In this document: in pieces, positions 49,261 through 64,000 of the stretch
How the letters are laid out: each line of letters starts with the position of its first letter
How positions within the stretch are numbered: position 1 is the stretch's first letter
Source: Amphimedon queenslandica
Taxonomy: Eukaryota > Porifera > Demospongiae > Haplosclerida > Niphatidae
DNA: 64,000 nt
Direction of reading: 5' to 3'
Assembly (NCBI RefSeq): GCF_000090795.2
Contig: NW_003546251.1
Coordinates: 211,077 to 275,076 of the forward strand
Notes under the pieces: model-generated
Databases searched by the model: none
What the model saw: the letters and a program-made list of their open reading frames with translations, nothing else
Told to the model about the DNA's origin: nothing
Position numbers and translations under genes: made by a program

Positions 49261-50701
49261 TTACAAGCGATAGAATTTCTTTGCATTTTCTCCAAATATT
49301 TTCTTTCTGTCTTCATTTGAGTAATCCTTCAATATCTCTAGTAGCTCCTTCATCATTTGATCAAACGTCCCATTGATACGATCCACTGGAAAATTACTAG
49401 CAAAAACACACCTAAAAATCATACAATAATAAAAAAAGCAAAGAAAATTTAAAATTGTACCTATCGACACCAAATATTTCAATGCAAGGTATAATCACAG
49501 AGGCCAATTCTGGAGTAGTCCATTTTGGATTGGTAGCAAAAAAACCAGATATCTTGCAGTAAGCATTAGGATATTGAGCCAAAGCTGTCAAACCTATACA
49601 AGGCAATGTTGTTGGAAAACTATTCCAATTAATCAGGCATACCTTCTCTCCAAACTGCCATTGTGGCTTCATCTCGCTCGTACGGTAGACCGCAGTGGTC
49701 AACCATAAACATGACGCCGGGAAACTTTTTCACAACATCTGCAGCTCTTCTCATTTGAACTGGAAGGACGTGAAGCTCAAACGAAAGCCTGTACTTTTCC
49801 AGGAGTCCGACCCCTGCAAGCCACTTGGGATCGGTGAGGAAGTTGTCGTGAGCCTGCTCGCTGAACTCTGGCTTCTGGGGATGATAGTTGAGCATGTGTC
49901 TGATGCCTCTCATTCGTTTAGACTCACACTGTCTTTTCAATATCTCCTCAAGGTTGTCAGCTGAGAGGTCAGCATGACCAACAATAGCTGCATAAAAGGG
50001 AATGTATTATAACAAAGGCTATTAAATGAATACTGTTTCTTGCCAACTTTGCAAGCTGCACAATGTGAAGCATGTATGCGGTCATTTTAAGCCTGCAATG
50101 TGGTATCTATTATTTTAGCTAGTATTAGTATTATCTGAATTTTCTTACCTTGAGGAAAGCCTTTAGGATTAGAGTCAGCTATTCCGTCAAGCCACCTACA
50201 CAAGGTATTATAATTGACAATGTAAGCACCTAAAGGCCACTATACACCACCAGGCAGGCAATCTGTAGTTACTTGATGTTGTAAGCAATTGTAGCCCACC
50301 CAGAATAGAACAGCCTTCTATTCTAGGCAGTCTTCAGTGTTGCCTGAACATCAAAGCAACCACAGGCACATTGCTTGGCGAATAGCGGCTTTAATGGCTT
50401 TACTTTGTCTCTCCCACTGGATCTCCGGGCCAACAAGCTTCAACATGAACGGCTTGTGTTACATTGTATCCACTGACATCTGCTAGGTACTCCTTCAGTG
50501 TATAGGTGGCCACTTTCTCTACATAATGGGCGGATTTTGTTATAATTTGTTCAATGCAAGAAGAAGGTATGATCTACAAAGCACAAAATTACCGAATTTT
50601 CCTGCTGGATGCCCGCCATCTTTCACATTTTCTACCCAGGGATGAGTTTGAGTCGTCCAGAGGTGCATATGACCATCAACAATCTCTAATTCAGAAGCCA
50701 T
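49261..50701 (-). CDS. Amidohydrolase-2 family metal-dependent hydrolase (COG3618-like)
   Basis: Six exons (50701-50593, 50518-50404, 50195-50149, 49987-49643, 49593-49461, 49411-49261) that join in frame to 299 aa. TIM-barrel hydrolase of the group including fuconolactonases and 2-pyrone-4,6-dicarboxylate hydrolase; the substrate cannot be read from sequence. Visible: N-terminal IVDGHMHLW (HxH metal motif), VHVEACW, IVGHADL, RMRGIRHML, FELHVLPVQM, MFMVDHCGLPY (conserved DHxG-P) and near the end CVFASNFPVDR (the family's F-x-SDxP position; here SNFP). Stop at 49261-49263. MGAT5 ends 131 bp upstream on the same strand. Related enzymes are mostly bacterial or fungal, but five spliceosomal introns show it is a settled host gene. 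Confidence 0.82.
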
Positions 50702-50831
50702 CTTGCGCTAAATTTGTGAGATTGTTGACAGATAAAGCTAAAAAAAAGTTGGGTGAGGCTGAACTCCACGGGTGTGGCTACTACAAAATTTTTGGTGATA
50801 AAATTCTTCGAATAAAAATTTATAAAACAAT

Positions 50832-53800
50832 TTAAGATTCTGCTATTGCTATTTGACCAGGAACAATAGTTCTGCATGGACATAGTCTTCTAAAATTTTT
50901 CGAATATCCTTTAGAAAAAAAGATCAAACGAAATAAGTACAGTACAAGAGGGACTGAACTAACCAGGACATCCTAATAATCTTCTAATGTCAATAATGAC
51001 GCAGTGTCCAGGCTCTATTGGCTTATCAGCTGATACAGCAATTGCAGGAGCATAGTCTGCATATCTAATGAAAAATAGAGTGTAACACACACTAATCTAA
51101 GATAGCAAAATAAGTACTTTTCTTCCAATGTGTGAGTCACATTGCAACCGAGATGATTAAAGACAGCTTCGTGAGTATTTATCAGTGAAAAGAATGATGA
51201 TTCACATACCTAAACACAAACAATGCACCAGTGACTAATGAATAGCACCCATTTTGAAGGTTTCATTGTGCTATTTATAATCATATAAGAACATGTATAT
51301 GTATCTGAAAATTTCTAAAAATGAACAATTCTCTCCTTTTCATTTTTGATAAAATACCCCTTACTATAGTACACCTTTGACCCAATTTTGAAGTAACTTT
51401 AAAAATTAATCTTCATCGGAGTTGGCTCAAACTTAATACAACAATCACTAAATTCCCTAACCATTTTATTCTCTAAGCAAGAATCTCTGCAATTCTGTCC
51501 CGGTTTACTGATAACTGTACGAAGGTGTTTCGAGTTTGGCCACGAAGGAACTGAAGGCGAGACTTCATATGGAAACACTTCAACTGAACAAAGGACCAGC
51601 TGGGACTCTGAAACACAAAATAAACAATCTTTTTCTCTCTCAATCCTTTTCAATATACATGATTACATGTATACACTTCTCTCTCTTTCTTTTATGATTT
51701 CTTACCTTTACTAGTATCTATTGTTTCTATCTTCACAAACTGGGCGAGTCTGTTTAGTCTCTTCCATTCGTAGACTATTCTACAGTCGTGGTATACATGA
51801 GACATTATCAAGGTCTCTTTTGAGTCCAAGAGAGACACACGATAAGGATTGGAACACACCTTGTTACTTAGGGCCCAGTCCCAACCAAACTGCAGAGGAA
51901 AAGAAGGATTGAATGAAACTTAGCATTTACATGTACAATAGCATACAGTAGTGACATTATGAATGTTTGTAGTACCAAGAGTAAATAATACCTTTAGGTA
52001 TTATTTACTCTTGGTAGTACTAATAGTTTGTTCTATCAAACAGTAAGCACATGTACATGTATCTACATCACACTCACTGCTATCATGATTTTGACTCTCC
52101 CTATTATCATTTCACTGCTAAGTTCTACCTTCCACCAATGAGCAGTGCCAGTGGATTTTTTTGACCTACAAAGGCAAGCACAATACATGACACATGTACA
52201 CATAGGTATTATTATTAGCCTCTTGGTAATGTGGCCATTAACTTACATAAAGCAAGTGTTATCAGTCAAAATACCATCTACAGCATCACTGGCTGGCGAC
52301 TGACTCTCACTGGATGAAGCTACAAGTGGACAATAAAAAAAGAACATTATAAATTGCATTATAATAGTGATACAGTTGTGAATAAACTTATTAGCTCAGC
52401 AAAATATTAAACTCTCCTCTCACAGTTTTAAACTTATTCAATATTAGCAGTACCTTTCTGGAGGAGCGATAGACTCTTGCTCTCACAAAAGTTTTGATGG
52501 TAGACATAAGTACCAATCCTGTCCATCATTCCCTATAGAGACAGTACACCATTACTGGGTGGACGTGCTAATGATGTTCATTACTTGCTGTGAGAACTCG
52601 TACGGAAGATAAGAGCTAAAGTTAGCATTCAGCGCCTTTTTGACGGCAGCTCTGACCTCATCATCATTCTCAATGTTCACTGTATATACCTGGGTGGGGG
52701 GGAGAGGGAGGGAGGGAGAGAGAGTGAGGAGAGAGAGGGGGGAGGGAGAGGGAGGGATTACATTACTACATTACTGTATATAAAGTGTTAAACCTACGTA
52801 AGGTTCTCCAACAAAGTTCTCAAGATAAGGTACTTGACTGGTATAAAGTCTATCAGTGGGTTTACCATGAAAGTAACCCTAAAATTCATATTCAACATAA
52901 TTTGTACATCATTAATATCTACTACTCACATTGTTATGCTTATTGATAGGAGGAGATATCTTAGGCTGAATGAAGGCACACCCATTAGCTATTGCTTCCA
53001 ATGGCCCAGGACCTAATTATGTACAAATATCACAAGAGAAGCTATTTCAAAACTAACCTTCATATGGAGCACCCATTCCAACAAACAGTCTCGACTCTTG
53101 TAATAACCTAGCAAACGGCAACATAATGATTAATGATTCATAAACTTGATGACAATAATATGATAATTATAATAATAACTCAAGCATACTTAATCATGTC
53201 TTTCTGTTTCATAAAGCCGTGAAGTTTAACGGATGGAAAACCAGGAGGCATAGACTATATATACAGGTGGAGATAATGTCACTGGTCATCAGGGTTTCCC
53301 AATTTTTTACTTACTGATACAGAAGCATGAACTTCGCTTTGATCAGCTATGAGGGAGATGTACTTTGCATGACCATTAAAATATGATGCTAATAAAACCA
53401 AAGAAGACAAAAATAACCAAAAGATACAAAAATACAAGAATAAGAGAGAGAGGAGGAGGAGGAGAGAGACATAGGTGGTGGAGAAAGAGAACTATCACTT
53501 ATCCAAACCTGATTTCCCATACAAGACTGATTGGAATTTTCTCTTAGAGCGAGGCGGAGTTTCCTTGGGCAGCTGCATAGCAAAGCCAAGGAAAGAATTG
53601 TCAGGAGTATGAGGGTAAAGGGTCCACATTTGCTGCAAACTCTAAATATTAATAACACAAATAGACACACAATACATACATGTACATCATCTTTAGTATA
53701 GCAAGAGTGCCATACCTCAAAGTTCCAGGCACTGAACCAATCACCATCATGATCAGCACGAAACTTATCAGTTCTAAAGCCAACTATATATGATGAAAAT

Positions 53801-55275
53801 GAGAAAAGAAAAATGCTTTTAAAAAGAACCACGCAATAATAAAAAAAAAACAAAAAGATCACCATGAACATACAAAAAACCATTTCTAAGATATTCCTGG
53901 ATGTTCTGTATATGCTACACCATGTGTACACAAGTGTTGATTAAACTAACTCACAAATTGGTTCCGTTCCAAATGAATCCAAAACTCTAATCCTACACTT
54001 GTACCTCCCCAACAGCCCATTGTCCCTAATGCCCAGCATACCCATATAATCAGTGAAAAGGAGATCATACAATATCTCTAGAGACATAAAAAAAACTATA
54101 ACACACTCTCTCTCTGTCTTAGTGTTCTCTCACTGTGTGGCTCGTTTTTCTTTAATACGCCTACAGTTGCTGCTATGTGCAGCTCATGTCCAAGAAGATG
54201 AAGTGACTATAAAAGAGAGTAAAGGAACAGAAAATATACCATTAGACAGAGCTAGCAATAATGAATTGGTCTCAATATGAGATTAGCTTTACTAATACAG
54301 TATAACCTCTATATAATGGACACTTTTTGGTACAAGAAAGTGTCTGTTATACAGAGGTGTCCTTTATGTGGAGGTTATTTTATACAGTAAGGAATGTAAT
54401 TGGTACACTAGGTGCTGTCCGTTAAATGGAGGTGTACGCTATAAAAAGTCCTATACTTACAGCAATGAGGTCACTCCATTGGGTTAGTTCTCCTAGGTAT
54501 CCTCCTTTAAAAGCGCCAGCTGCAAAATCATAGCCAGAGTACTCTGAAAGGAGACCAGGGAAGAGGAGGATCCTCTTGGGACGCGAGAAAAGCTCCGGGG
54601 ACTTTGAAAAGAGCTTGAGTCTTGCTTCATCCCACGAAGGATCCAACCTGAAATAAAATGTGATATAATAATCACTATAAAATAAAAATGTAACAACTTA
54701 TCCTATTTTAGTACTATTAATAAAGTACTAGTAAATACAATTAAGTTATTGCTTTAAGTTTTTTGCTCCGCCCAACAATATATGATAGTGCATTGTGTGG
54801 ACCCACAATTGTCCACTCTACTAGAACATAAACAGTCAATCATAGCATGCATTTATTAGTGAACACAATCATTAGCCCACTCTATCACACTAGTGTAGTA
54901 AACAAGATACAAGATAGCTAATGACAAAATGCTGCCTTACATGTTAATTCTCATCGATATCCACTTCAGCTTGATCCCTTGATCTTTAAACATGGCGGAA
55001 TCAGTCAACTCTTGTAGTTTGGTAGTAGGAATGGTCACGTTTATTACTTCTTCAGTACCAACAGTCCTATGCAATGAAGGGGTTGTAGACTCATCCATAA
55101 TGTACTGTTGCCTCTTGCGTAATAAAGAGAGGGAATCAGAATAATAGAATACTGCCATAAACAGGATGATGAGTAGGATCAAGGTGATCACTATGAGAGA
55201 GAAATGATAGAATTAAAGAGCTGTTTTATGAAAGGAATAGTATTTACAAGTGAGCTGCATTGCAGACCTCTTCAT
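50832..55275 (-). CDS. MGAT5: Alpha-1,6-mannosylglycoprotein beta-1,6-GlcNAc-transferase V
   Basis: Golgi type II enzyme making the beta-1,6 branch of complex N-glycans. A short first exon (MKRSAMQLT, 55275-55249) leads into a signal anchor (ITLILLIILFMAVFYY, near 55190) and a stem. Collinear blocks: LGELTQWSDLIA (near 54470), LHLLGHELHIAATVGVLKK, RVLDSFGTEPI (near 53960), WTLYPHTPDNSFLGF (near 53600), EVHASVS, LLQESRLFVGMGAPYEGPGP (near 53050-53100), LEAIANGCAFIQP, GKPTDRL, LPYEFSQQGMMDRI and the C-terminal Cys-rich module GQNCRDSCLENKM, VCESSFFSLIN and LCPCRTIVPGQIAIAES. Stop at 50832-50834. About 20 exons with short introns; one intron holds a long hairpin (51969-52020) and another a family A copy. 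Confidence 0.92.
51255..51435 (-). repeat. Family A repeat in MGAT5 intron
   Basis: One unit, reverse orientation: AAGAACATGTATATGTATC, ACAATTCTCTCCTTTTCATT, a decayed core (CCCTTACTATAGTACACC) and AGTAACTTTAAAAATTAATC. Confidence 0.7.
51969..52020. other. Long perfect hairpin in MGAT5 intron
   Basis: ACCAAGAGTAAATAATACCT (51974-51993), a two-base loop, and its exact inverse complement AGGTATTATTTACTCTTGGT (51996-52015); pairing extends four more base pairs outward with one mismatch. It does not belong to family A or B. Possible short palindromic transposon or hairpin RNA source. Confidence 0.85.
54296..54440. mobile_element. Possible pogo/Tigger-like MITE fragment
   Basis: Begins TACAGTATAACCTCTATATA and continues ATGGACAC; an inverted relation of the same text (GTGTCCTTTATGTGGAGGTTAT) lies at about 54357-54378, and a third related stretch (TGTCCGTTAAATGGAGGTGTAC) at 54416-54437. 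A CAGTATAACCTC-type end resembles pogo-clade Tc1/mariner ends. Exact borders not determined. Lies in an MGAT5 intron. Confidence 0.4.
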
Positions 55276-55442
55276 TTTGCCGGACAGCCTGTCACATCTC
55301 CGTACACTCCCGGATTTTACTACTCACTTAACCACGCCTATTTTATATAAGACCACGCCTATTTGGTTAATCATTAATAACATGAGATTAATTATCTGCG
55401 TGGGTTGAAGCAAATTTTATAATACACAAAAGAAAGAGGAAC

Positions 55443-57146
55443 TCAGTATTCAGAGTCACTACTAGATGTAATGGATGAAGCAGATGAAGACATGTTCCTA
55501 TTGACACTGTACTTAGGAGAGGCATTAGAGTCAGGGTTCTCCAGCAACCTTCTCTGCTCCATTGTCTCTCGTGGGAAGCGAACTATGGAACTAGGATTAG
55601 AGTTTTTGAATTTGTAACAAGAGCAGCAGCAGCAGAGGGATAATAGCTTCTGACGTATCCGTGGAGTCAGCAAACAAAATATGACACCATTCACCAGTCC
55701 TTCACTTGAATCACCAATAAACTAACAGTATAACAGAGAAACAGATCAAAATTAATAGTCACTCATAAATATGTACACAATAAGTATTAGAAATATTCAT
55801 TTCTGATTACATTGATACATTTTTGTGGTACAACCCACAAGTTTTTATTATAAACTCCACAATAAAAGCAAAATAAAACCAGAACCATTTAATTAAGGCT
55901 ATAGGATCTGGATAATGCTGTGTATTTTCTGATTAAAATCAAATAATAGACATTATTAGTATTATTATTATTAACTTACCATCCAGTACAGCACTATATG
56001 TTGAAGTGTATGGCTCATATTCTCAGAGGCTTTAGTATACACAAACAAAAAAGATACAACAATACTTCCAGCATGAAGGAGGAGAAAGAAAAATGGTATA
56101 GCTAGGAACTTTGCGTCAGAGTGCTGACTAAAAGTGTCCGAATTGTACTTTTTCATCTCTTTCATCTAGAGAGGGAGAGAGGAGGGGAAGAGAAAGAAAG
56201 AAAGAAAAGGTCAAGTTAATATAAGACAGACAGACAGACAAAGTTAGCATTAAAAGAGCTAATGTGTTGCCAATCACTTTCAACATTCAATTGAAGTACT
56301 ATTATTTTCATTACAAAATGACAAGTACCAGTGTTTTGTACACATTACTTGTATCGAATCACGATGAGATTATATTGTTTGCTTACTAAACACTTGTACA
56401 CAATTATAACAACAACAAAGACTCACTCTGTCCTTCAAGTGACAATGTAGAGTTGTGTAGAGGACCAATATGAGAACGAACGTCGACATTACCCATATAT
56501 CATTGCCAAAGAAAACGGCAAAGTGATTCACATTCCCTTCTTTATTCTCTGCCCTCAGTGAGCACCAACCAGCTCCACCAATCTTTGTCTTCCCTAGTTT
56601 CCTTGTCAGAACGAACCAAATTGAAAGACCAAGAGGCATACCCCAGCAGACTAAATAGCCAAATCTAACGATCCAAAGTGAAAGCTTTCGACTGCTATCG
56701 AGAACAAGAGTGTACACGTAGAGAGCTAGGAGGAGAGTCCAAAGAATCGAGGAGACTGTGAAAAACTGTGCAAAGAAGGCCTGGGTCTTACAAAGGCTTA
56801 CGTAAGTGGGGCACGAGAAGAGAACAGATGAGGATTGATTTCTACACTTATCAATGAGATCATCATAGTTAACAATGGCACCTATTAGGTTTGTAGAGCC
56901 GACGCCAAAGTCAGCCACGGAGAGATGGAATAGGACCTCTCTTGCTTTTGTCCTGATGTTTTTAAAGCAGAGATACGAGAGCATGATAAGGAGAGCCCCA
57001 AATATGGAGAGACTGCTCATGCAACAGGCAAATATACGAACTATGAGAGCATTATCATCGGAACTGTGGCCATTACTCGTTATGTTACTCCATCGGGTAT
57101 CATAGAGGGTCCTGTGCAGAAGAGTAGTCGAAAGGAATAGCAGCAT
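55443..57146 (-). CDS. GPR157-like seven-transmembrane receptor
   Basis: Exons 57146-56427, 56165-55980 and 55721-55443 join to 394 aa. I start at MLLFLSTTLLHR (57146); the open frame runs farther upstream but without ATG. Seven hydrophobic segments are visible. Family-like features: IRTKAREVLFHLSVADFGVG (TM2), Cys before TM3 (SLCKTQAFF), ILWTLLLALYVYTLVL, CWGMPLGLSIWFV, GWCSLRAENK in loop 2, LVNGVIFCLLTPRIRQKLLS ending TM7, then a Cys-rich (SLCCCCSCYK) and Ser-rich tail. This order matches GPR157 and the cAMP-receptor-like GPCRs; the ligand is unknown. Some N-glycosylation sites (NITS, NQSS) face outside. Confidence 0.8.
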
Positions 57147-57344
57147 ATTATTCCCTTTCTTGAAATCTACTGCTTCCCTCTTTGGGCCTCTTCCGAATTC
57201 CGCCGCAAGCAAAATGTTCCCGCCTACCGGAGAAGATAATGCGTGAAATAAGTCAACATGTTTTTATATAAAAAAATAAAATAACAATTCAAAATTGATC
57301 ATTAAAAACTAAGTCTATCCCCAATAAGAAATGCTATCATCCTC

Positions 57345-58563
57345 CTACATCATTGAATTCCCACAGAACGGTTTGACCCTGTCTGATTTAAGATATTCGG
57401 CTATCTTTGGTCTAGAGGCAATCCTATCCCTGAATGCTTTAAGGAGCGGGATATCAGCAGCTGCATACTCTGCAGGAAACTGTGAGTCACTGACTCTCAG
57501 TCCATTGAAAACAGCAATGTCAGCATAAGACAACTGAAAAGAGAAGTACTAAATGAAAGTATGTACATTGTATAAATGCATCTATATAAAACTAAGTAAT
57601 AATCCATTAAGGCTTGCGTAGTCTTATGAAGGTAAAGAGAGACATGATTAATCTTTCAATGTACCCACAATCAATCACTGCCCCACACCCACCATACATA
57701 ATGTTAATGAATAGAAATACCTTATCACCAACAAAGAAACCTTTGCCATCATTGTTGTACTTGAGACAGTTCTCCAAATAGAGCAAGTGTCTGATTTAAG
57801 CACAATAATAATGATGATGATGATGATAATTTTTCGCTATCACTTACTTTAGAAATCGTTTCTCCAAGAACCTCTTAATAAAATCAGCTGCCATTTCTTT
57901 CTGAGAATCGTAAGTACCTGATCTCTCGTAAGGATGAAAGGCGTTGTGACCCTCTTCAATGAAATCAGAAACACCAAGAGTGATCTAAACAATAAAACAA
58001 TATGATTAGTATCAGTAGTATCTGGCTGATAGAATGAATCCTTCACATGGTATTACTATAGACACTATTTTTTTAAAAGATTAGTGCAATTAGCCAATCC
58101 TTGCCAAACCAACCATGCATCGACCAGTATGAAAACTTTTTATGAGTTTTCTCAAGAGAAAGCTACAGATTTGGCTCTAACTTTATTTCAAGTTCTGCAA
58201 CAGGCTTAGGTCTGCATTAAAAAAGATTAATATTCATGCATTTTGAGCTTGCTTGCTTACTTGCATTGCTCTTGCATCTTCTTCAAGACTATCCGGAGCC
58301 ATGCTATACTTCTTTCCCAAGTACTGGAGTATTGCTGGCATTTGACACATTCTAAATTGATCCTTGATTATTACTGGGACAGCATATATAGGGATTCCTC
58401 CTCCTTCCTGGTTTTTCCCCTGGATATACTCAAGAACAGCCTGCACTCCTTGGGTCTCACCAACATCTTCATAAGTTACTCCTGCCTCTTCAAACATTAG
58501 GCGGACAAACTCTCCTCTTCCAGCCATACCAGGCCAATAAACCAGCTCCCATTCTGCAGCCAT
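57345..58563 (-). CDS. Glutathione S-transferase
   Basis: Exons 58563-58261, 57984-57848, 57790-57721 and 57533-57345 join in frame to 232 aa. The N-terminal thioredoxin fold shows MAAEWELVYWPGMAGRGEFV with a candidate catalytic Tyr at residue 9 and R/E of GRGE, the cis-Pro in YAVPVII and CQMPAILQYLGKKY (position of the usual QSxAI glutathione-contact motif; here QMPAI). The all-alpha C-terminal domain includes KGFFVGDKLSYADIAVFNGL, the N-capping box common to GSTs. It looks sigma/pi/mu-like, but I cannot fix the class. The ATG is 60 bp from the divergent MAEA start. Confidence 0.85.
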
Positions 58564-58623
58564 TTTGCTGTGATTAAAAAAGGCGTGGTTTGGTTGTTTA
58601 ATACCACGCCCATAAATCTAAAT
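58564..58623. promoter_or_regulatory. 60-bp divergent GST / MAEA intergenic region
   Basis: Only 60 bp separate the two start codons, so transcription starts and 5'UTRs must lie here or overlap the opposite gene. GTGGTTTGG and CCACGCCC motifs are present; no TATA box. Confidence 0.5.
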
Positions 58624-60577
58624 ATGTCTTCCACTTCATTCAGAGATGAAGTGACTACACTGGAGCACCCGACGCTCAAAGTGAGTTTATTCAGCTCTTA
58701 ATATACTCTAAAACTACTACCCTTTCTTTTCTTTCCCTCTCTTTCTCTCTAGGTCCCGTATGAACTGCTCAATAAGAAGTTTCGTACTGTCCAGAAAGTG
58801 ATTGATAGAGATATTATCAGTGTCAGTGGCTCAGTGAGTGACCTCACCTCCTCTCTCAGCGCTAGCAGTGGTACTCCTACTACTCAAGTCTTGTTTGCTA
58901 TTGATAATTTGACACAAAAACTACAGTCATTCAAGAAAAAGGTTAGCCAAGCCACTCCCATTTTAACACTTCGAATTAGTGGGTGATAATTTCACTTAAA
59001 ACTTGATAATTTCTTTTTCTTTTTTACTAGTTTTATTTTCTTTTAAATATGCATATATTTCCCTTTTCACTAGTGTGACGAGTGCATTGAAGAAGAAAAA
59101 GAAAGCTCTGATTTGTGTAAGGTCAGATTGGATCATCTCAAATCCTATGCTTCAGGTGACCAGCCTGAAGGACTACAGACAGCTTGGAAGAAGACAAGAT
59201 GCAACAGGACGCTAGTAGACCATTTCTTAAGAGAGGGACACTACACCTCTGCTATGCTCCTAGCACAGTCCTGTGATATTGAGGTAGGGGATAAATTTAT
59301 GATGGATGACCCAGTCAATTTTTGTATCCGTTATACTTTGCATGTTTTCTCTTTTAGCACCTTGTCGACGTGAGGGTTTTCCAGGTTTGTCAGCACGTGG
59401 AGGAGGGACTCCGTTCCCATAACACTGCCCCGTGCCTTGCCTGGTGTCACGAGAACCGCTCGAAATTAAGACGTCTAAAGAGTACTCTAGAATATCGCGT
59501 GAGACTCCAAGACTTCACTGAACTCGTTAGACAAGAGAAGAGGCTAGAGGCTGTCAAGTAAGAAGAGAGTAATTATGGTCGGAGAAAAAGATGATTAATT
59601 TTTCTCCAAAGGTATGCCCGTAAGCATCTATCTACTGGAGGAGATGAAATGATGTCAGACCTAAAATCAGTTATGGGGCTACTTGCCTTCTCTCCTCAGA
59701 CTCCATGCAAGAAGTACAAGGTAACCCAATCAGAAGTACACGTATAAGAGATGGGTATAATAATAATAGTAACTTAGAAACATTAAATTGTATTCTTTTT
59801 TGTAGCGTTTGTTCTCATTGCAGCGTTGGGATGATCTCATAGCTCAGTTTAGATTAGAGAACCTCTCACTGTATCAGTTACACTCTCACTCTATCTTATG
59901 CACTGCACTTGAGGCTGGACTCTCTGCACTAAAGACTCCGTATCCTTCCTTAAACACTGTCATAGTGTCCTATACTGTCATTACACACTGTAGAGAAAAT
60001 AGAATGAGTGGAGCTTTGAATCAAAGCAATTTAAGAGAGAGTGCAAGGCTATTAAAATGAGCTAAAGCAGCCACTTTGCTGATAAGTGCATGATGATGTA
60101 GATACTTATATTTAATGGAGCTTTGTCATAGCATATAAGTTATAATGATTATATATTCCTTAATATAATCACCCTACAGTCAGTGTTATAAGCAAGGCGA
60201 GCATAACATACAGTGCCCGGTTTGTTCAGAGTTGTTCAATGACCTGGCATCAGTCCTGCCATACTCTCACAGCTCACAATCATACCTCATATGCAACATA
60301 TCAGGTGAACCAATGAATGAACACAATCCACCAATGATGCTACCCAATGGATATGTGTATGGGGAACAGGTAATATGAACTCTGTATGTATACATCTTAA
60401 CATTTTTACTTCTTCCTTTTTATCTCTTTCTTTTTCTCCTCTTTCTACTTTTGTTTTGTCTTTTCCTCTTCTTAGGCGTTATTAAGAATGTCAGAGTCCA
60501 ATGGTGGCATGATAAAGTGTCCAAGAACCAGCGAGAGCTTTCAGTACAGCAGCATTAAGAAAGTGTTTGTCATGTGA
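58624..60577 (+). CDS. MAEA: MAEA, catalytic subunit of the CTLH/GID ubiquitin ligase
   Basis: Start [10 protein letters not shown] at 58624; about eight exons. Collinear with human MAEA/Gid9: [49 protein letters not shown] (LisH region), [20 protein letters not shown] (CTLH), [19 protein letters not shown] (CRA), [15 protein letters not shown], then the degenerate [51 protein letters not shown] and [10 protein letters not shown]. The stop follows VFVM, as in human VYIM. The CTLH complex ubiquitinates metabolic enzymes and HBP1-type targets. Its 3' end faces the synthetase-like gene. Confidence 0.94.
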
Positions 60578-60845
60578 CCTGTCCAGCGTGGATTTAAAGA
60601 CACGTTCATTAATAATCAGAACTATAATAATACTACGTATGCATGCACACAATACTTCAACCAAGAAAATGAACTTCAGTTAATTTCTTGTATAAAAAAT
60701 AATAATTATTATTATCATTATTATTATGATAGAAAATTATTGTCAAGACACAGACCATAGATACTACAGCAGTAGTATCCTATTATTCCACACAATCACA
60801 TATATATTTATTGTATAATATATACCCCATAGAGGTTAAAGTACA

Positions 60846-63901
<3,056 letters not shown>

Positions 63902-64000
63902 CTATTGATCATGTAATTATTATAATAATATTAAAAGTGGTGGATGAGTGCTAGATGATACTAAAAGTTTATAATTAAAATATGCACTTTGGATAAGTTC

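Overview
The window looks like nuclear DNA from an early-branching animal, most likely a demosponge close to Amphimedon queenslandica. It is AT-rich and gene-dense. Introns are short (often 45-80 bp, GT-AG), intergenic gaps are 60-600 bp, and the proteins are ordinary metazoan ones. The species is an inference from gene content and style; no database was searched. Family names rest on remembered alignments to human or fly proteins. There are two assembly gaps (runs of N at 11933-12434 and 39896-40265).

Layout. Bases 77-7621 (+) carry the 3' part of AQR (Aquarius, intron-binding spliceosomal helicase). Then come NPRL3 (GATOR1 subunit, +), ERI1 (3'-5' exoribonuclease, +), a gap with a tRNA-derived repeat, and an INF2-type formin (+). 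Bases 19875-25668 hold five tandem two-exon genes for rolling-stone-like multipass membrane proteins. CHTF18 (alternative clamp loader, +) follows, with a U5 snRNA gene inside one intron. Next is NT5C2 (cytosolic purine 5'-nucleotidase, +), one intron of which is filled by a 177-bp tandem satellite. From 39 kb most genes are on the minus strand: two tandem CPEB2-4-type genes, a divergently placed MARCH5 (+), a RING-less MARCH5-like gene (-) convergent with it, a COG3618-type amidohydrolase, MGAT5, a GPR157-like receptor and a GST. MAEA (+) starts 60 bp from the GST. The last gene is the 3' part of a cytosolic methionyl-tRNA synthetase-like gene (-) whose catalytic motifs are badly eroded.

There is no operon logic, but neighbours share themes: RNA processing and control (AQR, ERI1, U5, CPEB x2), ubiquitin ligases (MARCH5, MAEA) and local duplication (rolling-stone x5, CPEB x2, MARCH5 x2). 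Close divergent starts (CPEB-b/MARCH5, 182 bp; GST/MAEA, 60 bp) suggest shared bidirectional promoters.

The most unusual items are the U5 gene nested in CHTF18, the RING-less MARCH5 paralogue beside intact MARCH5, the methionyl-tRNA synthetase-like protein with lost KMSKS chemistry, a TA-flanked MITE inserted exactly into a 5' splice site of INF2, and two intronic repeat families (186 bp dispersed, 177 bp tandem) built on the same plan: a conserved box plus a long palindrome centred on CTATAG.
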